A stretch of DNA of 35,205 nt from Methylococcaceae bacterium (GTDB lineage Bacteria > Pseudomonadota > Gammaproteobacteria > Methylococcales > Methylomonadaceae), in assembly GCA_021647145.1 (NCBI GenBank), contig JAKIVF010000024.1, forward strand, positions 1 through 35,205, given 5' to 3'. Made by a program: the position numbers and the translations under genes. The notes under the pieces were generated by a model that worked only from the letters and a program-made list of their open reading frames with translations, did no database searches and was not told the DNA's origin. Positions 1 to 7,845 of the stretch are shown here, piece after piece. Position 1 is the stretch's first letter, and each line of letters starts with the position of its first letter.

Positions 1-153
1 ATTATAGATAGAGCAAATCAGAGGAACAGACATTCCTGTATTACTTAATAATAGGGCATGAGCACGTCTTCGACTTAAATGAAGAGGATGGTTTTTATGC
101 ATCTCGTTTAAGGTGATGATTTCTTCGATCGTTAATTCTTTGATGTATATCAC
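1..153 (-). mobile_element. IS630-type transposase, N-terminal part, cut by window edge
   Basis: On the minus strand an open frame begins with GTG at 153 and runs off the window at base 1 (51 codons seen). The translation contains ELTIEEIITLNEMHKNHP, then LSRRRAHALLLSNTGMSVP, which matches the N-terminal helix-turn-helix of IS630/Tc1-like DDE transposases (a basic RRRAHALLLS block followed by G-x-S-V-P). The catalytic DDE part lies outside the window, so intactness cannot be judged. It abuts a Spondin_N remnant at about 180, which suggests that an insertion removed the front of that gene. The family call rests on a short stretch of protein. Confidence 0.6.
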
Positions 154-175
154 TTGAAGTTAAGGCAGTAAATAA

Positions 176-490
176 TTGTTTATTTTATACCTTTCAATGT
201 TAGTTAGCACTAACGATGCATTTATGGCAGTCAATAGAATAAAACTACCTCATAAGTTTTCAATGTTGACAGTACCGGCTTATGATGCTGGTGTTGAAGC
301 CAATGATGAAAGCTGTAAATATATACTCGGCCCTCCTTGCGGCAATGCTAATTCGGCATCCGATGTTGCAGGCGAAGGTTTTGTACATATTCATTCGGGT
401 ATTCACGGAATTGGGGATTTAAGTACAGCCAAACATGATTGGCGTAACCCAGTGGCTAAAATATCAATTCGCCGAATGAAACATTATTAA
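176..490 (+). pseudogene. Spondin_N domain protein, C-terminal remnant
   Basis: From about residue 6 the frame reads like the second half of a bacterial Spondin_N domain: SMLVSTNDAFMAVN, VPAYDAGVEANDE, GPPCGN, GEGFVHIHSGIHGIGD and DWRNPVAKISIRR, ending at TAA 488-490. Proteins of this family are secreted and normally carry a signal peptide and some 100 or more residues ahead of this point. Neither is present, and the only possible starts are TTG 176 or ATG 197. The preceding DNA is the 5' end of an IS630-type transposase gene on the other strand, so this is best read as a gene truncated by an insertion. It is probably not functional. Confidence 0.65.
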
Positions 491-561
491 ACAGATAAAT
501 CAATTGCCAAGGATGGCTAAACTCTGTCATATTAGTCATATCACAAATACACTACAAAAAA

Positions 562-1689
562 ATGTTTAAATCAATCAGATACTTCAAAATGAAGATTAGA
601 CTTCCATTACTTTTCACACTAACTAGCATTTTGCTGATTTCTGCCTGCGTAGAATCAAAGCAACCGACCCAAGCATTAGCCTCATCAAAGTTATCGATTG
701 CAACTTTTGCTGGCGGTTGCTTTTGGTGTGTAGAATCGGATTTTGAAAAAGTTTCAGGTGTACACGAAGTTATTTCTGGTTTCAGTGGTGGCAACATTGC
801 CAACCCTAGTTACAAGCAAGTATCAGCTGGCGACACTGAACATGTAGAAGCCGTTCAAGTCTATTATGATCCTAACATCATATCTTACGACGATTTGCTA
901 CAAGTATTCTGGCGACAAATAAATCCAACCGACAATGAAGGACAATTTGTTGATCGTGGTAAACATTATCGTCCAGTTATTTTTTATCATGACAACAGGC
1001 AACATACAATAGCCAAATCATCTAAACAAAAATTACAAGACTCAGGTATATATAACAAACCTATCACCACTGAAATTACTGAATTCAAGAGCTTTTATAG
1101 CGCTGAAGACTATCACCAAGATTATTATAAAAAAAATCCAATCCGCTATAAATATTATCGATACAACTCGGGTAGAGACCAATATTTGACTAAAACCTGG
1201 GGTGATGATTTAGAATTCAGTCCATCCATAAAACAACAATACAGCAAACCTGACGACGAAGTTTTACGCAAAAAACTTAGCCCTTTACAATATAAAGTCA
1301 CACAAAATGACGCAACAGAACAAGCATTTAAAAATAGCTATTGGGATGAAAAAAGAAAAGGAATTTATGTCGATATTGTGAGTGGTGAGCCTTTATTTTC
1401 ATCGTTAGATAAATTTAAGTCAGGGACAGGCTGGCCAAGTTTTAGCAAGCCTTTAACCGCGGAACATATTGTCGAAAAAACTGATTATTATTTACTTTAT
1501 CCTAGAACCGAGATTCGAAGTAAATATGCTAATTCACATCTAGGCCATGTGTTTAATGATGGACCAAAACCAACGGGACTTCGGTACTGTATTAACTCAG
1601 CTTCCTTACGTTTTATTCCTGTAAAAGAACTAGAGTCTGCAGGTTATGGCAATTATCTCGCAAACTTTATTAAGCAAGAAAAAAAATAG
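562..1689 (+). CDS. msrAB: Fused MsrA-MsrB methionine sulfoxide reductase, lipoprotein
   Basis: The 375-residue protein repairs oxidised methionine, both S- and R-sulfoxides, probably in proteins of the cell envelope. A lipoprotein signal is visible (LLISAC, lipidated Cys29). The MsrA domain covers about residues 45-200 with the catalytic GCFWC motif (Cys53, Cys56). The MsrB domain covers about 240-365, with SGTGWPSF and the catalytic Cys in RYCINSASLRF (Cys343). The two CxxC zinc motifs of many MsrB proteins are absent, as in the zinc-free subgroup. MsrA-MsrB order resembles the C-terminal part of Neisseria PilB, but there is no thioredoxin domain. ATG 589 is an alternative start that would shorten the signal peptide's N-region; neither start has a good ribosome site. 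Confidence 0.93.
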   Translation: MFKSIRYFKMKIRLPLLFTLTSILLISACVESKQPTQALASSKLSIATFAGGCFWCVESDFEKVSGVHEVISGFSGGNIANPSYKQVSAGDTEHVEAVQVYYDPNIISYDDLLQVFWRQINPTDNEGQFVDRGKHYRPVIFYHDNRQHTIAKSSKQKLQDSGIYNKPITTEITEFKSFYSAEDYHQDYYKKNPIRYKYYRYNSGRDQYLTKTWGDDLEFSPSIKQQYSKPDDEVLRKKLSPLQYKVTQNDATEQAFKNSYWDEKRKGIYVDIVSGEPLFSSLDKFKSGTGWPSFSKPLTAEHIVEKTDYYLLYPRTEIRSKYANSHLGHVFNDGPKPTGLRYCINSASLRFIPVKELESAGYGNYLANFIKQEKK

Positions 1690-1823
1690 ACTTAATAAAG
1701 AATTAAGCGATACTGATTGCTTACTTTAAAATCGCTAAGATTATAATTAACACAGCTTTTCCCTGCAATCAGTAGAATTACACTCTTTAGCAACCCACAT
1801 TATTTAAAAAAATAAGACAAACT

Positions 1824-3281
1824 TTAACGCCGTCCTAGTAAAGAACCCATAATCCCACGAATAATCTGCCGCCCCAATGAACTTCCAATACTACGTGCGG
1901 CACTTTTAAACATAGCCTCTCCAGCACTTTGTCGTCCTCTTGAACGTTTAGAACTGGATTTTTTTATCTTCTCTTCTTCTTTATCACTTAACGCTTGCTC
2001 CGCTCTTTGTTTAAGGATTTCGTAAGCTGACTCTCTATCTAAATCTTCATCATATCTGCCTTTATATGGAGATCGAGATATTATTTCTTCTCTTTCTTCT
2101 AGTGTTATTGGCCCCATTTGAGACTCAGGAGGCCTGATAAGAATTCTTTCTACAGGCGTAGGACTGCCATCATGATTCAAAACAGAAACTAGTGCTTCCC
2201 CTGTTTTCAACTCTGTAATCACCTCTTCAACATCAATTTTTGGGTTACTACGAAAGGTATCGGCAACCGCTGAAATAATTTTTTTATCTTTAGGAGTATA
2301 TGCTCGTAATGCATGTTGTATTTTTAAGCCTAGTTGTCCTAAAACATCATCTGGAATGTCAAGAGGGCTTTGACTGATAAAATAAACCCCTACCCCTTTT
2401 GACCGAATTAACCGAACAATTTGTTCAATTTTATCAACTAAAACACGGGGGGAGTTTTCAAATAGCAAATGAGCTTCATCAAAAAACAAAACCAGTTTTG
2501 GTTTCTCTGCATCACCGACCTCTGGCATTGTTTCGTACAAATCAGAAAGTAACCACAATAAGAATGCCGCATAAAGACGAGGGGACTTTTGGGTTAAATC
2601 TGTCGCATCTAGAATACTTATGACACCGTTGCCAGAAAAATCATTCCGGCAAAAATCTTCTAGTTTTATGGCCGGTTCACCAAAAAACTCAGTTGCGCCT
2701 TGTTCATCAAGAACGAGCAATCGACGTTGAATAGCCCCAATACTTGCAGAAGAGATATTACCATAATCAGCCTTAAGTTCTTTTGCATTTTCTCCCATCC
2801 AGGAAAGCATTGAACGAAGATCTTTTAAATCCAGTAATAAAAGCCCTTGATCATCAGCTATTTTAAAACAACTATAGATCACTCCGGTTTGTGTATCATT
2901 TAGTTCTAGCATATGCCCTAAGAGTAAAGGACCTAATTCAGAAATAGTCGTTCTTACCGGATGGCCTTGCTTTGAAAAAATATCCCAAAATACGGTCGGG
3001 TTAGGGCGAAAATTAAAATCATTAATATCTATTTTTTCTATCCGTTCAGTGATTTTTTCATGCGATTTTCCTGGTTTTGAGATACCTGATAAATCGCCCT
3101 TAATATCAGCTAAAAAAACGGGCACTCCCAAATGAGAATAAGCTTCGGCTAAAATCTGTAAGCTGATGGTTTTACCCGTTCCTGTTGCCCCTGAAATAAC
3201 ACCATGTCTGTTTCCCATTGCAGCGTCCATAATAACTTGTATGCCGTCTTGCCCACCCAATAATATTTCCTTTACTGCCAT
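1824..3281 (-). CDS. yjgR: YjgR-family HerA-like ATPase (DUF853)
   Basis: The 485-residue P-loop ATPase belongs to the HerA/FtsK-related DUF853 family, close to E. coli YjgR. Walker A is GATGTGKT at residues 31-38, preceded by the family-typical GNRHGVISG. Walker B is LVLFFDEAHLL at 263-273. Other family blocks are ADIKGDLSGI, GHPVRTTISELGPLLL, GNISSASIGAIQRRLL and IRSKGVGVYFISQSP. The tail is lysine/serine-rich and ends in a small hydrophobic, Gly-rich segment (GSLLGRR). A GGAG ribosome site lies upstream of the ATG. The physiological role of YjgR proteins is not established; HerA relatives pump DNA. It is a single gene, divergent from the GCS2-type ligase gene. Confidence 0.9.
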   Translation of the reverse strand: MAVKEILLGGQDGIQVIMDAAMGNRHGVISGATGTGKTISLQILAEAYSHLGVPVFLADIKGDLSGISKPGKSHEKITERIEKIDINDFNFRPNPTVFWDIFSKQGHPVRTTISELGPLLLGHMLELNDTQTGVIYSCFKIADDQGLLLLDLKDLRSMLSWMGENAKELKADYGNISSASIGAIQRRLLVLDEQGATEFFGEPAIKLEDFCRNDFSGNGVISILDATDLTQKSPRLYAAFLLWLLSDLYETMPEVGDAEKPKLVLFFDEAHLLFENSPRVLVDKIEQIVRLIRSKGVGVYFISQSPLDIPDDVLGQLGLKIQHALRAYTPKDKKIISAVADTFRSNPKIDVEEVITELKTGEALVSVLNHDGSPTPVERILIRPPESQMGPITLEEREEIISRSPYKGRYDEDLDRESAYEILKQRAEQALSDKEEEKIKKSSSKRSRGRQSAGEAMFKSAARSIGSSLGRQIIRGIMGSLLGRR

Positions 3282-3349
3282 TTAATAAGTCTCCGATATA
3301 TTTTCCTTAATTGTAGCAAAAAATTACTTAGAAATATGCTTTATACTCC

Positions 3350-3379
3350 TTGACCTTTTTGAGTAAATAAAATTACTAT
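3350..3379 (+). promoter_or_regulatory. Predicted sigma-70 promoter of the ligase/deacylase operon
   Basis: A TTGACC box at 3350-3355 (five of six matches to consensus) is followed after 18 bases by TACTAT at 3374-3379. The first codon of the downstream gene is at 3407. The site lies in the spacer between two divergent genes and would drive the rightward pair. Predicted by eye only. Confidence 0.45.
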
Positions 3380-3406
3380 GAACTGGACATAACAAAAATA
3401 GTTATC

Positions 3407-4858
3407 ATGGGACAAGAAATATCATTTTCAAAATTTGATAAAAGTGACTTTGACCGTTTTTATCAAAAACTTAAACAGGAAACAGAACTTCTGAAAAAGA
3501 TGGTTGAGCAAAAATCCTGCTCAACACGTTCTTCTATGGCAGGATTTGAAATCGAGGCCTGGATTTTGGACAAAAAGATGCAAGTTGCATCAGTCAACGA
3601 TTCTTTTCTAAAAACTATAAACAATCCCTTGGCTTTTGCAGAGCTGGCTAAATTTAATATTGAACTAAACAGTACCCCTACCCCTTTGACAGAGGATGTA
3701 TTCAGCCGTATGCATAAGCAATTACAGTCTACCTGGGATGATGCATATCAACATGCTGAATCTACAAATAATCGTTTGATAATGATAGGTACCCTTCCGA
3801 CACTTAAACAAAGTGATTTAACACTAGCCAATATGTCAGATTTAAATCGGTATCGTGCTCTTAATGAACAGATTTTACAATCCCGTGGTGAACCTATCCA
3901 TCTGGATATTGTGGGTCGCGAACATCTAAAGTTAGATCATGATGATGTAATGCTTGAATCAGCAACGACCTCTTTCCAAATTCATATTCAATTACCGTTA
4001 GATATTGCTCACCATTTCTACAATGCATCCATTATTGCATCAGCCCCCGTGGTAGCGCTTTGTGCCAATGCACCGTTTTTATTTGGTAAAGATTTATGGG
4101 ATGAATCACGAATACCACTGTTTGAACAAGCCATTGAAACAGGTGGTTATGATGGCGCTGCGCATGGCCCCATTAAACGAGTCAGTTTTGGTACTGATTA
4201 TGCTCGTCAATCTATCATTGAATGTTTTATTGAAAATCTGGATCACTTCCCTGTTTTATTACCTGTTGATTTAGACTCACCTATTGAGGCCTTTGAACAT
4301 TTAAGACTTCATAATGGCACAATATGGCGCTGGAACAGGCCATTAGTTGGTTTTGATGAAGATGGCACGCCACATATAAGAGTTGAACACAGGGTGCCAG
4401 CAGCTGGGCCAACTACAATTGATTCAATGGCTAATGCAGCTTTTTTTTATGGCGTAGCAAAAAGTCTTTGCGATGAAATGATAGAAAAAGGCTTATCATT
4501 TCCTTTTTCTCAAGCTAAGGATAATTTTTATCAAGCCGCCAGATATGGTTTGGATAGTCATATAATATGGATGGATGGAAAAAAATACCGATTACAATCA
4601 TTAATAAGGGATGAACTAGTTCCTCGTGCTATTTTAGGGTTAAGGTCATTAGGTATTACAAGTTGTGATACTGAAGATTTTTTAAATATTATTTTGCAAC
4701 GACTCAACAATAAACAGAATGGCAGCCAATGGCAACGCAACTTTATCATAAGCCAACATCAATCTACTCCTTCACAAGATATTTTTAAATTAATGACTCA
4801 GACCTATCTAAAAAACCAGCAATCAGGAAAACCAGTGAGTGAATGGGAGAGTATGTAA
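3407..4858 (+). CDS. GCS2-family glutamate-cysteine ligase-like enzyme
   Basis: The 483-residue protein belongs to the ATP-grasp-like carboxylate-amine/thiol ligases of the glutamate-cysteine ligase family 2 (YbdK/GCS2). Diagnostic blocks are GFEIEAWILD (residues 46-55, metal/glutamate site), FNIELNSTP (85-93), SFQIHIQLP and RVEHRVPAAGPTTIDSMANAAFFYG. The expected reaction is gamma-glutamyl amide formation using ATP; whether cysteine is the acceptor cannot be read from sequence. It is the first gene of a tight pair: the next ATG follows its TAA directly, so the two proteins are probably co-translated and functionally linked. No clear Shine-Dalgarno site precedes the ATG. It is not a classical GshA of the E. 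coli type. Confidence 0.82.
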   Translation: MGQEISFSKFDKSDFDRFYQKLKQETELLKKMVEQKSCSTRSSMAGFEIEAWILDKKMQVASVNDSFLKTINNPLAFAELAKFNIELNSTPTPLTEDVFSRMHKQLQSTWDDAYQHAESTNNRLIMIGTLPTLKQSDLTLANMSDLNRYRALNEQILQSRGEPIHLDIVGREHLKLDHDDVMLESATTSFQIHIQLPLDIAHHFYNASIIASAPVVALCANAPFLFGKDLWDESRIPLFEQAIETGGYDGAAHGPIKRVSFGTDYARQSIIECFIENLDHFPVLLPVDLDSPIEAFEHLRLHNGTIWRWNRPLVGFDEDGTPHIRVEHRVPAAGPTTIDSMANAAFFYGVAKSLCDEMIEKGLSFPFSQAKDNFYQAARYGLDSHIIWMDGKKYRLQSLIRDELVPRAILGLRSLGITSCDTEDFLNIILQRLNNKQNGSQWQRNFIISQHQSTPSQDIFKLMTQTYLKNQQSGKPVSEWESM

Positions 4859-5869
4859 ATGGCCTATATAAACCAAGTCAATCACTTCCCTAAAGAGCTG
4901 TTATCAGTAAAACCAGAATCATTACATTCCCTAGTACCTGAACCAACCCTATTTCATTTATCAGGAAAACTCAAGCAACCACTGTTCATCTCTGTGCTTT
5001 TACATGGCAATGAAGTTACTGGTTTTCTTGCATTACAAAAGTTGCTGACAAAATATCAAAATCAAGAACTCCCCCGATCCTTATCCTTTTTTTTAGGTAA
5101 TACTAAAGCTGCCAGTTTGGGCCTTCGACATCTAGAGGATCAACCAGACTTCAACCGTATCTGGCCAGGATCGAGGTTAGAACAAACGAAGGAGTCCTTA
5201 ATAACTCAGGAAATTGTCAATATAATGACAAGAAAGGAGGTGTTTGCCAGTATAGACGTTCATAATAATACCGGCTTAAATCCACACTATGCCTGTATCA
5301 ACAAATTAGACAATCATTTTTTACAACTCGCCAGACTTTTTGGTCGATTAGTTGTTTATTTTACTAGACCTAAAGGCGTACAGTCTGGTGCTTTCGCAGA
5401 AATATGTCCCGCAGTTACATTAGAATGCGGAAAACCTGGTCAACAACATGGCGTTGATCATGCCTTTGAATATTTAAATAGCTGCCTACACCTTTCTAAA
5501 CTATCAAGTCACCCGGTATTATCTCAAGATATCAATGTTTATCATACAGTTGCACAAGTAAAGGTTAATAAGGATATAAACCTTAGTTTTGACGATGATC
5601 AAGCAGATCTTTTACTTGATAAAGAACTTGAACGAATGAATTTTACTGATGCCCCTGCTGGTACTCGACTAGGCACTGTTGTTAATAGTAGAAACATGCC
5701 ATTAACAGCTAAAGATGAAAAGGGGATTATTGTTACTGAAAAATTTTTTTCTATTATTGATAATACTTTACAGCTAAACAAAAACACTATGCCTTCTATG
5801 CTTACTTTAGATAAACATGTTATAAAACAAGATTGTTTATGTTATTTGATGGAACGAATAACGCCGTAG
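4859..5869 (+). CDS. M14-family succinylglutamate desuccinylase/aspartoacylase-like hydrolase
   Basis: The 336-residue zinc-dependent hydrolase is of the AstE/ASPA branch of the M14 carboxypeptidase fold. Zinc ligands are visible in HGNE (His49, Glu52) and IDVHNNTG (His135). The substrate-binding pair is Asn99-Arg100 in FNRIWPG, and the general base is Glu189 in VTLECGKPG. It starts on the base after the stop of the GCS2-type ligase, with GGGAGAG overlapping the end of that gene as ribosome site. The two form an operon. Family enzymes cut N-acyl amino acids, so this one may hydrolyse or edit a product related to that of its partner ligase. The exact substrate is unknown. Confidence 0.82.
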   Translation: MAYINQVNHFPKELLSVKPESLHSLVPEPTLFHLSGKLKQPLFISVLLHGNEVTGFLALQKLLTKYQNQELPRSLSFFLGNTKAASLGLRHLEDQPDFNRIWPGSRLEQTKESLITQEIVNIMTRKEVFASIDVHNNTGLNPHYACINKLDNHFLQLARLFGRLVVYFTRPKGVQSGAFAEICPAVTLECGKPGQQHGVDHAFEYLNSCLHLSKLSSHPVLSQDINVYHTVAQVKVNKDINLSFDDDQADLLLDKELERMNFTDAPAGTRLGTVVNSRNMPLTAKDEKGIIVTEKFFSIIDNTLQLNKNTMPSMLTLDKHVIKQDCLCYLMERITP

Positions 5870-5935
5870 TTCAATGACAAAAATTAATAGAGTCACTCTT
5901 ATAGTATTTTTATAATTAAAAATGAGGTGCATCAA

Positions 5936-6511
5936 ATGACGAAAATTCAATCAACAAACTTAGCCCTATTATTTATTTCTCTTTTTTCATTTAATAGTTT
6001 TATCTATGCAGCAGAGATTAGTGAAGCTGAAGGTAAAAAAAAAGCAGCTCTTTGTGAGGGCTGCCATGGAACTAAGGGTAATAGTAAAAATCCTCAGTAC
6101 CCTAGCTTAGCAGGACAGCATGCAACATATATTGAAGCTCAGTTAAAAGCATTTCAGTCTGGTCAACGGGCTAATTCTACTATGCAAGGTATGGCTGCTA
6201 ATCTAAATGAAACGGATATAAAAAATATAGCGGCTTATTTTTCAAACCTCTCTTCAGAAAGTGCTGGAGGAGATTCATCTCTAACAAAAAAAGGACAAGA
6301 TAAATTTGCCATGTGCGCAGGTTGCCATGGTGCAAAGGCTCAAGGTAGGAGTAACTTTCCAAAACTGGCAGGCCAGCAACCAGAATACCTAAAAAAGCAG
6401 TTACTTAACTTTAAAAATGGTTCTAGAAAAGGTGGCCCTATGAATGCTATTGTTTCTTCATTATCTGAGCAAGATATGAATGAAATAGCAGCTTATTTAG
6501 GGAGTTTATAA
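5936..6511 (+). CDS. Diheme cytochrome c4-type protein
   Basis: A 191-residue periplasmic cytochrome with a signal peptide ending about residue 26 (SFIYAA). Two class I cytochrome c domains follow, each with a heme site: CEGCH at 40-44 and CAGCH at 127-131. Met83 or Met86 and Met169 are the probable axial ligands. The layout and length are those of cytochrome c4, an electron carrier between the bc1 complex and terminal oxidases or other acceptors. ATG 5936 was chosen over an in-frame GTG at 5927, because GAGGTG just ahead of it is a good ribosome site at 6 bases spacing. A hairpin follows downstream, so it is probably a single gene. Confidence 0.9.
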   Translation: MTKIQSTNLALLFISLFSFNSFIYAAEISEAEGKKKAALCEGCHGTKGNSKNPQYPSLAGQHATYIEAQLKAFQSGQRANSTMQGMAANLNETDIKNIAAYFSNLSSESAGGDSSLTKKGQDKFAMCAGCHGAKAQGRSNFPKLAGQQPEYLKKQLLNFKNGSRKGGPMNAIVSSLSEQDMNEIAAYLGSL

Positions 6512-6946
6512 CGGTAAAATTTGAGTCCATAAAACTAGGTTTATTTAATTCGTAATGTTTTAATGTGATTTCACGAAATAAAGTTACCAAGATTATGCAG
6601 TATTTTGTATCTGACCAAATTCTCTTAGAAGCGCATAGTTATTCTACGTAAAGGCTTAGATTATTTGATCAGGAATAAAAAAGCAAATATAGTTGATAGC
6701 TTTATTTTGTCAAATTACCTTAAAGGTATCTCTATTAATTTATACTTACTCAGACCTCCAGCAAGAAGGGATGTTCTTAGAGGTCTTTTCACTTTATTGT
6801 CCAGCACCTTTATAATATCCATGCTTATTAAAGGTTTCTTACAATGATTCTCGCTATTTTTCCATAATCTTTCACCATCTAACCCGAAATACAACGCACA
6901 GCGATTTTTAAATCGTTAAGTGACCAAACCTTAAAGTGAAAACAAA
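6512..6946. other. Gene-free stretch of 435 bases
   Basis: No convincing gene is seen. A 60-codon frame at 6665-6847 starts with TTG, has no ribosome site and includes the hairpin described separately. A short palindrome CGATTT-TT-AAATCG lies around 6902-6915, ahead of the membrane cytochrome gene. Confidence 0.5.
6752..6792 (+). terminator. Possible rho-independent terminator
   Basis: AGACCTC (6752-6758) pairs with GAGGTCT (6780-6786), and a nested AAGAA/TTCTT pair lengthens the stem. TTTC follows. It lies about 240 bases beyond the cytochrome c4 stop and could end that transcript, although the U-tract is short. Confidence 0.4.
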
Positions 6947-7729
6947 ATGATACAAAATAAAAATGAATCTATATCTGAACTAAACTGGCTAAATTTACCC
7001 AATATTAATCTGACTGTAAAAAGCTTATTTACCAGTTATTTACTGACTATTGGCTTAGGTGCAATTCTAGCCAGTGCTCAAATACTAATGACACATGGCA
7101 TGGCTGATGGCGAACTAGGCTTGTCCGTTGATGATATTGTGTATAGTTATCATGGAGATCCAACAAACAGCAAAATAGAAACAAAACTTAATGGTTCTAT
7201 GAAAGATAAAGCTTCTGATGCAGACCGGTTGGAAATTATTAAATGGGTCAGAGATGGCGCATCAGAAGAACAATGGAATGAAAAAATCAGGGATATTGTT
7301 TATACTAACTGTATTTCATGCCACAGCACTATTCCCGGCTTACCCGATTTTACTCAATTTGAAGAAGTCAAACGTGTTGCAAAAGCTGACCATGATGGTG
7401 CTTCTGCCACATCACTTACTCGTATTTCACATATCCATATTTTTGCAATCTCATTTATCTTTTTCTTTAATGGAATGATATTCAGCTTATCGATAGGGAT
7501 AAAACAATGGTTTAAAGTATTAATTGTCAGCGCACCATTCTTTTTTCTTTGCATTGATGTTTTTTCTTGGTGGTTAACAAAAATAGATGCAGGATATGCC
7601 TGGTTAACGATTATTTCTGGTTTTGGTTATAGTGCTTGTTCAGCAGTCACCTGGTTTGTATCTTTGTATCAGATGTGGGTTTTACCAAGGAAAGATAAAA
7701 ACTATAAGATTAATTCGTGGGAAAGCTAA
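6947..7729 (+). CDS. Membrane-anchored monoheme cytochrome, four predicted TM segments
   Basis: A 260-residue membrane protein of no family I can name. One helix near residues 28-48 is followed by a soluble loop of about 115 residues carrying a single heme c site, CISCH at 122-126. Three further helices are at about 163-184, 189-208 and 217-243. His162, His164 and His50 lie near helix ends and could be extra heme or quinone-site ligands. The loop should be periplasmic, because heme c is attached there. It lies downstream of the cytochrome c4 gene on the same strand, so a quinol- or enzyme-to-c4 electron transfer role is plausible but unproven. The start is ATG 6947; no strong ribosome site is seen. 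Confidence 0.75.
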   Translation: MIQNKNESISELNWLNLPNINLTVKSLFTSYLLTIGLGAILASAQILMTHGMADGELGLSVDDIVYSYHGDPTNSKIETKLNGSMKDKASDADRLEIIKWVRDGASEEQWNEKIRDIVYTNCISCHSTIPGLPDFTQFEEVKRVAKADHDGASATSLTRISHIHIFAISFIFFFNGMIFSLSIGIKQWFKVLIVSAPFFFLCIDVFSWWLTKIDAGYAWLTIISGFGYSACSAVTWFVSLYQMWVLPRKDKNYKINSWES

Positions 7730-7845
7730 TCGTTAGATCCTGAATCTATGGAATTATCTTACTGTACTGAAGAAGATTTTTAAGTTATCGAATATTTTGT
7801 GCACGTTTCTAAGCCTAACCCAGAGGTTCTCATTACAAAAGTAGA

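Noticed and set aside
1706..1773. Inverted repeats ACTGATTGC/GCAATCAGT and AGCGAT/ATCGCT between msrAB and yjgR
   Set aside because: The arms are far apart or mutually exclusive and no U-tract follows; too weak to call a terminator.
6665..6847. 60-codon frame starting with TTG between the two cytochrome genes
   Set aside because: No ribosome site, and part of the peptide is simply the translation of a hairpin.
7741..7845. Frame beginning MELSYCTEEDF with one internal stop
   Set aside because: It would need read-through and then runs antisense into the end of the FlgT-like gene; no homology recognised.
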